Positions 36,257 to 44,605 of a stretch of 55,203 nt of DNA are shown here, piece by piece. Source of the DNA: an uncultured Alphaproteobacteria bacterium (GTDB lineage Bacteria; Pseudomonadota; Alphaproteobacteria; Methylaequorales; Methylaequoraceae); NCBI GenBank assembly GCA_902550225.1, contig CACCYL010000010.1, positions 1-55,203 on the forward strand, in the 5' to 3' direction. The position numbers were made by a program, and so were the translations under genes. Below the pieces are notes generated by a model, which was not told the DNA's origin, did not search any database, and saw only the letters and a list, made by a program, of their open reading frames with translations. Position 1 is the first letter of the stretch; the number at the start of each line of letters is the position of its first letter.

Positions 36257-37553
36257 TTTTAGCGCCTAACTTCTGAAAGAGTTCTCTGAAATTGGGGAAA
36301 GATGTTTTTATCATTTCCATCTCATCAATGACTATAGATTTATTTGAAAAAAAACCAAAAATCAGCATTGACATTGCTACTCTGTGATCATTTTCTGTTT
36401 CAACATGATTTCCTCCTTCTTGAGTTTCTTCACCGTAGATTTTAATAGAATCATTTCCCAAATCTAATTTCACTCCATTCTTTGAAAGTGCTTTAGACAT
36501 AGAACTCAGTCTATTGCTTTCTTTTACTTTTAATTCTTTTAAACCATAAAATTCAGAAATACCTGATGCAAAAGAAGCTGCAACGAATAATATTGGATAC
36601 TCATCAATAAGTCTTGGAACTATGCTCTTATTCACAACTGTCGCAACTAAATTTGAACTTTCGACTTCAATATCACCAACAATTTCGCCATTAAATTTTT
36701 TTTTATTTTTAACGGTTATATTAGCATTCATTTTTTTTAAAACGTCTAAAAGACCTGTCCTGTAATAATTTAGACCTACATCTTTCAATGTCACTTTGCT
36801 TTTTTTAGAGAGAAGAACTGCTACAATAACAAATGCAGCAGAACTAAAATCTCCAGGAATTTTTAATTCCTTTGGTTTAAGAAAGTTTGGTGATGTCAAT
36901 TTAATTACATTTTTTTCCTTAATTAAGTTTGCTCCCAAAAATTTGAGCATTATCTCTGTATGATCTCTAGATGGGATTTTTTCTACAATTTTAGTTGTAC
37001 CCCTAGTATTCAAAGCTGCAAGTAAAATGCAACTTTTTACTTGGGCAGAACCAACATTTAAAGTATGATTTATAGGAATGTGTTTGTTGTTTCGATTGTA
37101 GACTTTAATTGGAAGTAAACCATTATTGTGTGAGATGGATACATTCATTTCTTGAAGAGGATCAATTATTCTTCTCATTGGTCTGGATGACAATGATTTG
37201 TCACCTGTTAATGTTGCATTGATTTCACTAGTGCTTAGCAAACCAGCCATTAATCTTACACCCGTTCCAGAGTTTCCAAAATGTAAAATTTTTTGAGGAT
37301 CAGAAAAAAACCCTCCTTGTCCAAAAATTTCATGGTAATCATTATTTTTAATTATTTTAATTTTTAAATTTTTGAGAACTTTCAAGGTGTTCAGAACGTC
37401 CTCAGATTCTAAAAGCTTTAAAATTTTAGTGTTGCCAAGGCAAATTGAAGATATGATTAGTGATCTTATTGAAATGGATTTATCTGAAGGAACCGCTATT
37501 ATTCCATTTAATGATTTACTTTTAGAAGATTTAAGAGTAATAGTTTTTTTCAT
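36234..37553 (-). CDS. aroA: 3-phosphoshikimate 1-carboxyvinyltransferase (EPSP synthase)
   Basis: A 439-residue shikimate-pathway enzyme. IAVPSDKSISIRSLI binds shikimate-3-P and PEP, LHFGNSGTGVRLMAGLLS holds the GNSGT(G)xR motif, and SRPMRRIIDPL, VGSAQVKSCILLAAL and LKVKESNRLSSM follow. The Ala after GNSGTG is replaced by Val (NSGTGV), the pattern seen in some class II forms. It is the first gene of a leftward run of about twelve genes ending at folC. Confidence 0.97.
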   Translation of the reverse strand: MKKTITLKSSKSKSLNGIIAVPSDKSISIRSLIISSICLGNTKILKLLESEDVLNTLKVLKNLKIKIIKNNDYHEIFGQGGFFSDPQKILHFGNSGTGVRLMAGLLSTSEINATLTGDKSLSSRPMRRIIDPLQEMNVSISHNNGLLPIKVYNRNNKHIPINHTLNVGSAQVKSCILLAALNTRGTTKIVEKIPSRDHTEIMLKFLGANLIKEKNVIKLTSPNFLKPKELKIPGDFSSAAFVIVAVLLSKKSKVTLKDVGLNYYRTGLLDVLKKMNANITVKNKKKFNGEIVGDIEVESSNLVATVVNKSIVPRLIDEYPILFVAASFASGISEFYGLKELKVKESNRLSSMSKALSKNGVKLDLGNDSIKIYGEETQEGGNHVETENDHRVAMSMLIFGFFSNKSIVIDEMEMIKTSFPNFRELFQKLGAKIEYFQKF

Positions 37554-37601
37554 TCCTATTTATGATATATAATTTATTTACTTTATTAATGAAAGTTGAT
37601 T

Positions 37602-37901
37602 ATGGAAAAATTTCACAAAGGTGCTAAGAGAAAATGTACCAAATGTAACACCCTCTTTTTTGATTTTGGAAAATATCCAATTGTTTGCCCAAATTGTGGG
37701 GCTGATGTAAATTCACTTCTTACAAACGTTTCGAGGCGTGGAAGACCACCAAAGGTTTTAAAACCCGAAGATAACCAGGAACCAAAAGATTTAGAAATTC
37801 AAGACATTGAGGTAGAAGATACGCCAAACTCTGAAGAAGTAGACTCTGAGGAATCCAATGTCGATGATATCGTGGAAATAGAGAGAGAAACAGATTCTTA
37901 G
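37602..37901 (+). CDS. TIGR02300 (FYDLN acid) family protein
   Basis: A 99-residue protein with an N-terminal zinc ribbon (KRKCTKCNTLFFDFGKYPIVCPNCG, Cys pairs CxxC/CxxC) and an acidic, low-complexity C-terminus rich in Asp and Glu. This architecture and the FFDFGK variant of FYDLNK define TIGR02300, an alphaproteobacterial family of unknown role. ATG 37602 is preferred over a TTG six bases upstream. It is divergent from aroA and precedes tRNA-Ala, as in other alphaproteobacteria. Confidence 0.88.
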   Translation: MEKFHKGAKRKCTKCNTLFFDFGKYPIVCPNCGADVNSLLTNVSRRGRPPKVLKPEDNQEPKDLEIQDIEVEDTPNSEEVDSEESNVDDIVEIERETDS

Positions 37902-37953
37902 TCATTTAGTTTTAACTTTTATTTAAAAAAGTTTTTAAATGGAAAAAGTTTTT

Positions 37954-38029
37954 GGGGCTGTAGCTCAGTTGGGAGAGCGTCTGGATGGCATTCAGAAGGT
38001 CGTCGGTTCGATCCCGTCCAGCTCCACCA
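37954..38029 (+). tRNA. tRNA-Ala (anticodon GGC)
   Basis: A 76-base cloverleaf. The acceptor GGGGCTG pairs with CAGCTCC (one G-T), the D arm is GCTC/GAGC, the anticodon stem TCTGG/TCAGA closes loop ATGGCAT (anticodon GGC), and TTCGATC is the T loop. The discriminator is A and CCA is encoded. The T stem GTCGG/CCGTC has one T-T mismatch at the 50-64 pair. It reads GCC and GCU. Confidence 0.95.
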
Positions 38030-38104
38030 AAAATTTAACTTTTATTTTTGATATCTAAGAATATTAAATTGATTTATATGATAATTTATTGTAATTATTA
38101 AAAC

Positions 38105-38147
38105 AACGCTTTTTAAGGTTCGCGTTTATTGCTCGAGTAGAGGATTT
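38105..38147 (+). promoter_or_regulatory. ROSE-like RNA thermometer in the hsp20 leader
   Basis: The leader ends in TTGCTC (38129-38134), a five-base loop GAGTA, then GAGGAT (38140-38145) holding the Shine-Dalgarno. The arms pair C-G, T-A, C-G, then a G opposite G, then T-A: the ROSE signature in which UUGCU masks AGGA through a G-G pair. A second hairpin, AACGC/GCGTT (38105-38109 with 38122-38126), stands before it. ROSE elements are known in front of alphaproteobacterial small heat-shock genes. Confidence 0.65.
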
Positions 38148-38615
38148 ATGAGTAGAATGTCAGTGTTTAACAGCCCTTTTTTATTGGGATTCGACCAATT
38201 TGAAAGAACCGTTGATAGAATTTCAAAACTTTCAAGTGACTCTTACCCACCCTATAATATTGAACAAACATCACCTAACAGTATTAGGATAACCATAGCT
38301 GTTGCTGGCTTCAATAAAAAAGATCTGGACATAAGTTTAGAAGGAAATCAACTTCAAATAAGGGGAAGTAGAGAAGACAATGATTCTGAGAAAATATATA
38401 TACATAGAGGAATTGCAACCAGACAGTTCCAAAGAAATTTTATTTTAGCTGATGGCATAGAAGTTGAAGAAGCTTCAATGGATAATGGATTGTTATTTAT
38501 TGACTTGTCTCAACCAATTAGTAATGAAGAATCAAAAAAGATTGAAATTAAAGATAAAAATAATAAAGTTAATGATAAGTTAATAAGTTTTGGTAGAGAA
38601 AAAAAAAATGGGTAA
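38148..38615 (+). CDS. Small heat-shock protein, Hsp20/IbpA family
   Basis: A 155-residue alpha-crystallin-type holdase chaperone. YPPYNIEQTSPNSIRITIAV starts the domain, then AGFNKKDLDISLEGNQLQIRG, HRGIATRQFQRNFILADGIE and the ASMDNGLLFIDL strand. This is the IbpA pattern of alphaproteobacteria. The ATG lies 4 bases after GAGG in a probable RNA thermometer, so translation should rise with temperature. A second ATG at 38157 is possible. The end overlaps the DUF1150 gene by 8 bases. Confidence 0.93.
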   Translation: MSRMSVFNSPFLLGFDQFERTVDRISKLSSDSYPPYNIEQTSPNSIRITIAVAGFNKKDLDISLEGNQLQIRGSREDNDSEKIYIHRGIATRQFQRNFILADGIEVEEASMDNGLLFIDLSQPISNEESKKIEIKDKNNKVNDKLISFGREKKNG

Positions 38616-38826
38616 ATTTAACAGTGCAACTAGCTTCGACTTTCTTGAATACGGAAATGCTTCTCACGCATTCGTAAAAAAAGAAATTCATAAAGAAGAA
38701 AATTTTACTACTGATGTTTTTTCAGTTTACTGTGCAGATGGTACACTTCTCGCAGCCTTCGACAGCAAAGAATCTGCAATCGCCGCAATCCTTCAATCAG
38801 GACTTGAACACATAAATCTCCATTAA
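38608..38826 (+). CDS. DUF1150 family protein
   Basis: A 72-residue protein; FSVYCADGTLLAAFDSKESAIAAILQSGLEHINLH is the usual DUF1150 second half. The family, almost confined to alphaproteobacteria, is found directly after Hsp20 genes and is presumed to be part of the heat-shock response; its function is unknown. ATG 38608 lies inside the end of hsp20, so translation is likely coupled to it. It converges with ptsN (4-base overlap). Confidence 0.88.
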   Translation: MGKFNSATSFDFLEYGNASHAFVKKEIHKEENFTTDVFSVYCADGTLLAAFDSKESAIAAILQSGLEHINLH

Positions 38827-39269
38827 TTTTGCCCAAAAAAATTATAAATTTCCTTGGAGTTCTTTAATTTTCTTAATTTTTTTACAAAATTCTTGTTTTT
38901 AACGAAACTAGATATTGATGATAAGACAAGTAAATGTTCGGATTGACAATTTTTTGGTGCTAGGATGACAAAAACCAAGTCTACATACTTTTTGTCTGGT
39001 GCAGAAAAATCAACAGCGGATTTCAATTTAAGAAATAATACCTTCGTCTTATCTATAAGACTTATTTTTGAATGGGGAATAGCGATTCCATTACCTACGC
39101 CCGTTGAACCTAATCGTTCTCTTTCATTTAATTTTTCAACAATCTTTGAACTCTCTTCCAAATCATTTTTGGCGAAGAAATTTGATACAAACTTGAAAAG
39201 ACTTTTTTTACTATCTACATCAACATTAACGAGTATTGAATCAAGAGCAATAAATTCAACTAATTTCAT
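38823..39269 (-). CDS. ptsN: PTS nitrogen-regulatory EIIA (PtsN)
   Basis: A 148-residue EIIA of the fructose/nitrogen type. NERERLGSTGVGNGIAIPHSKI gives the phosphorylated His66. It is a regulator rather than a sugar transporter part, affecting potassium transport, PTS signalling and stress responses in other proteobacteria. Its phosphate would have to come from the HPr-EI fusion at 18649-20718, unless another HPr exists outside the window. It overlaps hpf by 4 bases. Confidence 0.94.
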   Translation of the reverse strand: MKLVEFIALDSILVNVDVDSKKSLFKFVSNFFAKNDLEESSKIVEKLNERERLGSTGVGNGIAIPHSKISLIDKTKVLFLKLKSAVDFSAPDKKYVDLVFVILAPKNCQSEHLLVLSSISSFVKNKNFVKKLRKLKNSKEIYNFFGQN

Positions 39270-39844
39270 TTTTTTGGATCCAGCCAGCCTATATTTCCAT
39301 CCGGTCTTCTATAAAGGATATTAAGTCTTTTTGACTGAACATTTTTAAAGAAAATAGCATTTTGATCTTTTAGATTCATAAGCATTATTGCCTCACTAAC
39401 AGAGACGGTTTTTATAACATCTTCTGATTCAGCAATTATAACAGGATCATAAAGATTTTCTTTTATATTTTTTAGTTCAGGGTTTTCAATAATATACTGG
39501 TTGGCTTCAAGATATTTAAGAGGTTTTCTGTTCTTCAATCTATGATCAGTGAGTTTTCTGTGATATCTTCTAAGTCTTTTTTTTATTTTCTCGTTCGCAA
39601 CATTGAATGCACCATATGCGTCATTACTTCCAGCGTTACCTTGAATAAATATCGCACTATCAATGTGAATATTAATTTCACATCTAAAGTTGAATGTATC
39701 CTTAGAAAAAAGAATATTTCCGCTTATAAAATTATCAAAATATTTTTTAAGGGTCTGTACCAAAGAATCTTTCACATAGTGAGTTAGAGACTTACCTACT
39801 TTTGTTTGTTTTCCTGAAACAGATATCTTGTTTGAATCGATCAA
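39266..39844 (-). CDS. hpf: Ribosome hibernation promoting factor, long form
   Basis: A 192-residue protein. The N-terminal HPF/YfiA domain (ISVSGKQTKVGKSLTHYV, FRCEINIHIDSAIFIQGNAGSNDAYGAF, KIKKRLRRYHRKL) is followed by the C-terminal dimerisation domain of long HPFs (KTVSVSEAIMLMNLKDQNAIFFKN, LNILYRRPDGNIGWLDP). Long HPF alone forms 100S ribosomes. It overlaps lptB by 4 bases; rpoN, which commonly lies between lptB and hpf, is absent. Confidence 0.94.
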   Translation of the reverse strand: MIDSNKISVSGKQTKVGKSLTHYVKDSLVQTLKKYFDNFISGNILFSKDTFNFRCEINIHIDSAIFIQGNAGSNDAYGAFNVANEKIKKRLRRYHRKLTDHRLKNRKPLKYLEANQYIIENPELKNIKENLYDPVIIAESEDVIKTVSVSEAIMLMNLKDQNAIFFKNVQSKRLNILYRRPDGNIGWLDPKK

Positions 39845-40593
39845 AAATCGTTACCCAGATAGAATGTTCTAACATTTTTATTCTTTATTATTTCATCAGG
39901 TCTACCTTTAAAAAGAACTTTGCCTTCAAAAATAATGTAGGCCCTGTCGACAATTTCGAGGGTGCTTTTTACATTGTGATCAGTCATCAAAACACCAATA
40001 TTTCTATTTTTGAGATTTTGAATTAATTTTTTAACATCCTGTATAGCTATCGGATCAATCCCAGCTAACGGTTCGTCCAGCAGGATAAAGTTAGGGTTAG
40101 AGGCTAAACATCTAGCTATTTCTAGTCGTCTTCTTTCACCTCCAGATAAAGATAAAGATGGAGCATACCTGAGGTGTTCAATTCCGAATTCTGCTAATAA
40201 GTCTTCAAGTTTTTTTTGTTTAGCTTCAGCTGATTTCTCAGTCTTTTCTAATATTGAAAGAATATTTTCTTCTACATTCATTCCCCTGAATATTGAAGAT
40301 TCTTGAGGGAGGTAACCTAATCCTAATTTTGAACGTCTATACATTGGGTATTCTGATATTTCTTTTTTATCCAGATTTACAGACCCACTGTCAGCTTTTA
40401 TTAGACCCATTGTAATATAAAATAATGATGTCTTACCAGCTCCGTTTGGACCCAGTAAAGCTACTGATTCCCCCCTATTCAGGTCAAGTGAAACATTATC
40501 TAAAATTCTTTTGTTATCATATGATTTTGTAACATTTTTAACCTCTAGCCCTTTATTGTTTACTGCAATAAAGGGAATATCAATTTGACTCAT
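39841..40593 (-). CDS. lptB: LPS export ABC transporter ATP-binding protein
   Basis: A 250-residue ATPase powering LPS extraction from the inner membrane with LptF/LptG. Walker A is LLGPNGAGKTSLF, signature LSLSGGERRRLEIAR, Walker B FILLDEPLAGIDP and H-loop MTDHNVKS, all in the LptB style. ATG 40593 is chosen, because GGAGGAG lies about 9 bases upstream; a longer frame from TTG 40617 would place that site inside the gene. It overlaps lptA by 14 bases. Confidence 0.96.
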   Translation of the reverse strand: MSQIDIPFIAVNNKGLEVKNVTKSYDNKRILDNVSLDLNRGESVALLGPNGAGKTSLFYITMGLIKADSGSVNLDKKEISEYPMYRRSKLGLGYLPQESSIFRGMNVEENILSILEKTEKSAEAKQKKLEDLLAEFGIEHLRYAPSLSLSGGERRRLEIARCLASNPNFILLDEPLAGIDPIAIQDVKKLIQNLKNRNIGVLMTDHNVKSTLEIVDRAYIIFEGKVLFKGRPDEIIKNKNVRTFYLGNDF

Positions 40594-41413
40594 CTGTACT
40601 AACTCCTCCTTTATCAATAAGAGCTCTCACTTTGTTTTCATTTAACTTATTTCCTGGAGCCGGTAATAGCTTGCTTATCCCACTTCTAAGATCAACTTCG
40701 GCGTATTCACCTATCAAGAAACTTTCTCCTCTTTGAAGTTTTACATTTCCATATAATTTACAAATCTCAGTTTCATTATTATAAATAGCTTTATCACTAA
40801 ATGCTACTTCATTATTAGTTTTAATTGAAACATTTTTAAATCCTAGAAGTTTTTTTACTGTAGTTTTTTGATTCTTTTCTTGAAGATACCAGACCAACTT
40901 ATCAGCTAACACTACAAATTCAGTGTCTTTTTTTGCCTCTGCCTTTCCTGTTGCAATAGCGATATTTTTAGATCTCCAATATTCTAACTTTTTATTTGAT
41001 TTTAAAATATTCTTTTCTGATGTAAGAATTATATTACTTCCATTAATCAGAAAATAATCTTTAAGAATTTTATACTCTGCGTACTCTCCACCAGTAATCT
41101 TCATTTTTTTATCTTGGACAACAACGTTTTTTTTTGCTCTCACTTCTGTGATATTCATACTTGATGAGTCGTTTTCTTTGTAAAAAGCTTCTATTTTATC
41201 AGATTCTAAAGATAATGTACCACTCAAAGCTTTAGCATTTCCCAATGCGACGTATTTATTATTATTCTTGTGCCATTCAATCCCATTGTCAGCGAAAATT
41301 TCAATAGGTTCATCTTTATTATCTAAATTAGTGAGCTGTTGTGATTCAGAATGCTTCGAGCTCAAGAAGAATAAAATGACTACAAAATAAAAACTTTTAC
41401 TAATTTTTTTCAT
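40580..41413 (-). CDS. lptA: LPS transport periplasmic protein LptA (OstA family)
   Basis: A 277-residue exported protein (signal peptide FYFVVILFFLSSKHSESQQ). The OstA-type repeated beta-jellyroll strands are visible: IEIFADNGIEWHKNNNKYVA, LGNAKALSGTLSLESDKIEA, ITGGEYAEYKI, IATGKAEAKKDTEFVVLADK and LYGNVKLQRGESFLIGEYAE. It bridges LptC and LptD across the periplasm. It is longer than E. coli LptA, as is common in alphaproteobacteria. It overlaps lptC by 14 bases. Confidence 0.9.
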   Translation of the reverse strand: MKKISKSFYFVVILFFLSSKHSESQQLTNLDNKDEPIEIFADNGIEWHKNNNKYVALGNAKALSGTLSLESDKIEAFYKENDSSSMNITEVRAKKNVVVQDKKMKITGGEYAEYKILKDYFLINGSNIILTSEKNILKSNKKLEYWRSKNIAIATGKAEAKKDTEFVVLADKLVWYLQEKNQKTTVKKLLGFKNVSIKTNNEVAFSDKAIYNNETEICKLYGNVKLQRGESFLIGEYAEVDLRSGISKLLPAPGNKLNENKVRALIDKGGVSTDESN

Positions 41414-41981
41414 TGATTAATTTTAACTTTGTTTTTCCTGTAAAGAATATTTGTTCTCCATTATTAAAAATTTTAAATCCCTCAGAAATAATGACTGAAT
41501 TATTTTTTTTCCCATTTACTTTTTTGTTTCCTGAGAGAACTTCTTTTTTAAAATCAAAATACATTTCAGACGTTGTAAAAGTCATGTTTTCACCATCGTT
41601 AAATTTTACATTGCCTTTTACCTTAAGTTGATCAACATTTTTATTAAATATTCCTTTATCACCACTCAAGAAAAACTTCTCGTTTCCTGAATTTATTTCT
41701 CCAGTTGGTTTTTCAAGATTAAAGATATTTGGTTCCTTCTTTAATCTTACTGCCTTATTAGCCATTACTTTGAAGGGTTGATTTTTATTATCTATCCCTA
41801 TGAAGGTAGGTTTATGTAAAACTTGTTTAAATGATTGAAAATCTCTTTCATCGTATGAAAAACCATTATAGACTGTTTTTTTTTTAACAGGATTGTTGTT
41901 GTAAACTACAAGAATTAAAATCATGACTGAGAAAAACAGAAATATATATTTCAGGCTTTTTATAAAAACGGAGTAATTCAT
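41400..41981 (-). CDS. lptC: LPS export protein LptC
   Basis: A 193-residue protein with one N-terminal membrane anchor (KYIFLFFSVMILILVVY) and a periplasmic LptC/OstA-like beta domain (VMANKAVRLKKEP, SGDKGIFNKNVDQLKVKGNV, MTFTTSEMYFDFKKEVLSGN). It passes LPS from LptB2FG to LptA. Sequence conservation is low in this family, so the call leans on topology and on its place before lptA and lptB. Confidence 0.82.
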   Translation of the reverse strand: MNYSVFIKSLKYIFLFFSVMILILVVYNNNPVKKKTVYNGFSYDERDFQSFKQVLHKPTFIGIDNKNQPFKVMANKAVRLKKEPNIFNLEKPTGEINSGNEKFFLSGDKGIFNKNVDQLKVKGNVKFNDGENMTFTTSEMYFDFKKEVLSGNKKVNGKKNNSVIISEGFKIFNNGEQIFFTGKTKLKLINEKN

Positions 41982-41985
41982 TAAC

Positions 41986-42927
41986 TTAGTTATTCTTTAG
42001 TATGTCATGCATATGAATAATACCAATAGGTTTTTTTTGTTTAGTAATAAAAATATTTGTAATCGATTCTTCGTTCATAATTTTTAATGCCTTTGAAATA
42101 AGGGTATTAGGAGATAAGGTTTTAGGTTTTCTTGTCATTACTTCTTTAACATTTTTATCAAGCAACTCGGGATTCATATTTCTCCTAATATCTCCGTCAG
42201 TTATAATTCCGATCAATTGATTTTTTTTTGATACAACCCCTACACAACCCTCCCCTTTTGAAGTCATTTCTAAGATGGCATAACTCATTTTTTTTGATTC
42301 AACTATTAATGGTATATCAAGATTAATTTTCATTACATCCTTTACTTCAGACAACATTTGTCCCAACTTTCCTCCTGGATGGAGTTCCCTGAAATCACTT
42401 TCTGTAAATTTTTTTTTTTTTAATAATGTTACAGCAAGGGCATCGCCTAAGGCTAAAGTACATGTTGTAGAACTAGTTGGAGCCAATTCAAGTGGACAAG
42501 CCTCAATATTTTTAGGTATTAAAAGATTGAGGTTTGACTCTCTTGAAAGAGTACTGTTTAGCTCACTTGTTATTGATATTATTGGAATACCTAATTTCTT
42601 GCAGTATAAAATCAAATTAATTAATTCTGACGTTTCTCCTGAGTTTGAAATTAAAATTACTACATCTTTTTTTTCTAGCATACCTAGATCCCCATGATTT
42701 GCTTCAGATGGATGTATATAAAAAGACGGTGAGCCTACTGAAGAGAATGTAGACGCAATTTTTGAAGCTATATGACCACTTTTTCCAATACCTGAGACAA
42801 TTATTTTTCCTTTATTTTTTAAAAGTAAATTTACAACTTTTACAAAATCCTTTGAAATGTAATTTTTGAGCAAATTAAGTGCTTTAATTTCAATGTCTAT
42901 AACTTGTCGTCCAGTTTTAATTTCCAT
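41986..42927 (-). CDS. kdsD: Arabinose-5-phosphate isomerase (KpsF/GutQ family)
   Basis: A 313-residue enzyme with an N-terminal SIS sugar isomerase domain (GKIIVSGIGKSGHIASKIAST, SFYIHPSEANHGDLGML, VVILISNSGETSELINLI) and two CBS domains (residues about 195-313, ending in KKPIGIIHMHDILKN). It makes arabinose-5-phosphate, the first precursor of Kdo. It sits between rnd and lptC in one leftward operon, matching its role in LPS. Confidence 0.95.
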   Translation of the reverse strand: MEIKTGRQVIDIEIKALNLLKNYISKDFVKVVNLLLKNKGKIIVSGIGKSGHIASKIASTFSSVGSPSFYIHPSEANHGDLGMLEKKDVVILISNSGETSELINLILYCKKLGIPIISITSELNSTLSRESNLNLLIPKNIEACPLELAPTSSTTCTLALGDALAVTLLKKKKFTESDFRELHPGGKLGQMLSEVKDVMKINLDIPLIVESKKMSYAILEMTSKGEGCVGVVSKKNQLIGIITDGDIRRNMNPELLDKNVKEVMTRKPKTLSPNTLISKALKIMNEESITNIFITKQKKPIGIIHMHDILKNN

Positions 42928-42936
42928 TACTCTCTT

Positions 42937-43584
42937 TCAGTGTGAAAAAATGTCCGAATCAGTGAAATCTAACAGATCAAGTTTTATTCTTGTTGGAAGG
43001 AAAGAAAATAATGATTTTGCAATATCTAGCCTTTTTTCTCTTTTAAGCATTGTTTCAAGTCTTTCTTTTAATTCAAATAAATGAATTACATCATAGGAAG
43101 CATATCTTACCTGATTTTCAGATAATTTTTCTGAGGACCAGTCTGATGATTGCTGTGATTTATTTAAATCGACAGCCAAAAGTTCTTTACATAATTCTTT
43201 TAGTCCATGTTTGTCTGTATATGTTCTTACAAGTTTTGATGCTAATTTTGTGCAAAATATGTTTTCAATGTTAGCTTGAAAGGTTTTTCTTAAAATTGCA
43301 ACGTCAAACCTTGCGTAGTGAAATATTTTTTGAATCTTATGGTCATTCAATATTTTAAGCACTTTTAAGTTTTTATTATTAAATTTTGAATTTTTTTTGC
43401 TAAATTGAACCAAATGACATTCTTCTTTGGAGAAAGCAAATTGTATAAGGCAAAGTCTGTCTCTTATTAAACTTAAACCTGTTGTTTCGGTATCAATTGC
43501 GACAATCTTTGGAGTTCTGATTTTTGCTGGAAGGTCTTCCTGGTGCAAGAAAATTTTTGATTCGCCGAATTTAAAAGTTTTCAT
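42937..43584 (-). CDS. Ribonuclease D-like 3'-5' exonuclease (no HRDC domain)
   Basis: A 215-residue DEDDy exonuclease. VAIDTETTGLSLIRDRLCLIQ supplies DxE, KIFHYARFDVAIL the second Asp, and RYASYDVIHLFELKERL the Tyr-x3-Asp. It ends soon after the exonuclease domain, without the HRDC domains of E. coli RNase D; short forms are common in alphaproteobacteria. It trims the 3' ends of structured RNAs. It leads the operon with kdsD and lptCAB. Confidence 0.9.
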   Translation of the reverse strand: MKTFKFGESKIFLHQEDLPAKIRTPKIVAIDTETTGLSLIRDRLCLIQFAFSKEECHLVQFSKKNSKFNNKNLKVLKILNDHKIQKIFHYARFDVAILRKTFQANIENIFCTKLASKLVRTYTDKHGLKELCKELLAVDLNKSQQSSDWSSEKLSENQVRYASYDVIHLFELKERLETMLKREKRLDIAKSLFSFLPTRIKLDLLDFTDSDIFSH

Positions 43585-43646
43585 TTTTTGATATTTTTTA
43601 ATTATGATATTAATACCAAAGTTATAAGATAAATAGTAAAAAAAAA

Positions 43647-44600
43647 ATGAATGAAAAAATAAGTGGAAAAAAAGTAGTTGTTTTCGGCGGAAAGGGATTC
43701 ATCGGCTCTCATTTGGTAAATCTTTTATGCAAGAATTCATGTCAAGTTGATATTGTAACTAGAAGTGACAATAAAAAACTTGAATTTTTTTTAGGTAGTG
43801 AACCTGGGCAAATAAGTGTAAAAAAAATAGATCAATTTTCTGAGACTCAATTAAATTATTTAGTCAAAAATGCTGACATAGTTTTTAACTTAATTGGGAT
43901 TCTCTATGAAAAAAAGAAAAAAACTTTTTCTGATGTACATGTCAATATTCCTAGAGAGATAGCTAGTGCTTGCAAAAGAAATGGTGTTAGAAATTTCATT
44001 CATCTTTCTGCTTTGAATATTGAAAAATCAATCACATCTTTGTATTCGAAGTCAAAACTTTTAGGTGAGCAAGTTGTAAGAGAAAAATTTCCAAATTGTG
44101 TTATTCTTAGACCAAGTGTGGTTTTTGGAAAGAGAGACAATTTCACAAATTTCTTTTTAAGTATGTCCAATTTTAGTCCTTTCCTGCCTGTTATTGGTAC
44201 ACCTGAAATAAAAAAAATAGGTTTGATTCCCATATTGAACTTTAAAAAAAAAGTAAGATTCCAACCTATTTATGTTGGAGATCTTGTTTCCTTTATGATT
44301 AATACTTGCCTGTTGAAAAAAAAAATTTTTGACCTTTCAGGTCCAACAGTTCAATCTTTTAATGAAATTTTTGATATAATTCTTAATTGTAAAAAAAGAA
44401 ACAGACTTTATTTACCTATTCCTTTTTTTCTGGCAAGAATCTTAGCTTTATTTATGGAAATAATGCCAAGACCTCTACTTACACGTGATCAAGTAAGATT
44501 ATTAGAGTATGATAATGTGTCTTCAAAAGGGTTCGAAAATTTAAAGAAATTTGTTAAGAACCCATCTTCATTGAAAACAATAGCAGAAACTTATTTGTAA
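43647..44600 (+). CDS. Complex I NDUFA9-like NAD(P)-binding protein
   Basis: A 317-residue atypical short-chain dehydrogenase. The N-terminus KKVVVFGGKGFIGSHLVNLL binds NAD(P). LIGILYEKKKKTFSDVHVNIP and FIHLSALNIEKS are typical of the NDUFA9 group, whose usual catalytic YxxxK is kept here as YSKSK. The mitochondrial relative is a structural subunit of complex I; bacterial members are single genes of uncertain role. It faces uppP, a pairing frequent in alphaproteobacteria. Confidence 0.88.
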   Translation: MNEKISGKKVVVFGGKGFIGSHLVNLLCKNSCQVDIVTRSDNKKLEFFLGSEPGQISVKKIDQFSETQLNYLVKNADIVFNLIGILYEKKKKTFSDVHVNIPREIASACKRNGVRNFIHLSALNIEKSITSLYSKSKLLGEQVVREKFPNCVILRPSVVFGKRDNFTNFFLSMSNFSPFLPVIGTPEIKKIGLIPILNFKKKVRFQPIYVGDLVSFMINTCLLKKKIFDLSGPTVQSFNEIFDIILNCKKRNRLYLPIPFFLARILALFMEIMPRPLLTRDQVRLLEYDNVSSKGFENLKKFVKNPSSLKTIAETYL

Positions 44601-44605
44601 AAAAT

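Noticed and set aside
37902..38147. tRNA-Ala flanks as a genomic island boundary
   Set aside because: The order TIGR02300, tRNA-Ala, then core heat-shock genes is normal for alphaproteobacteria and no repeats were found.
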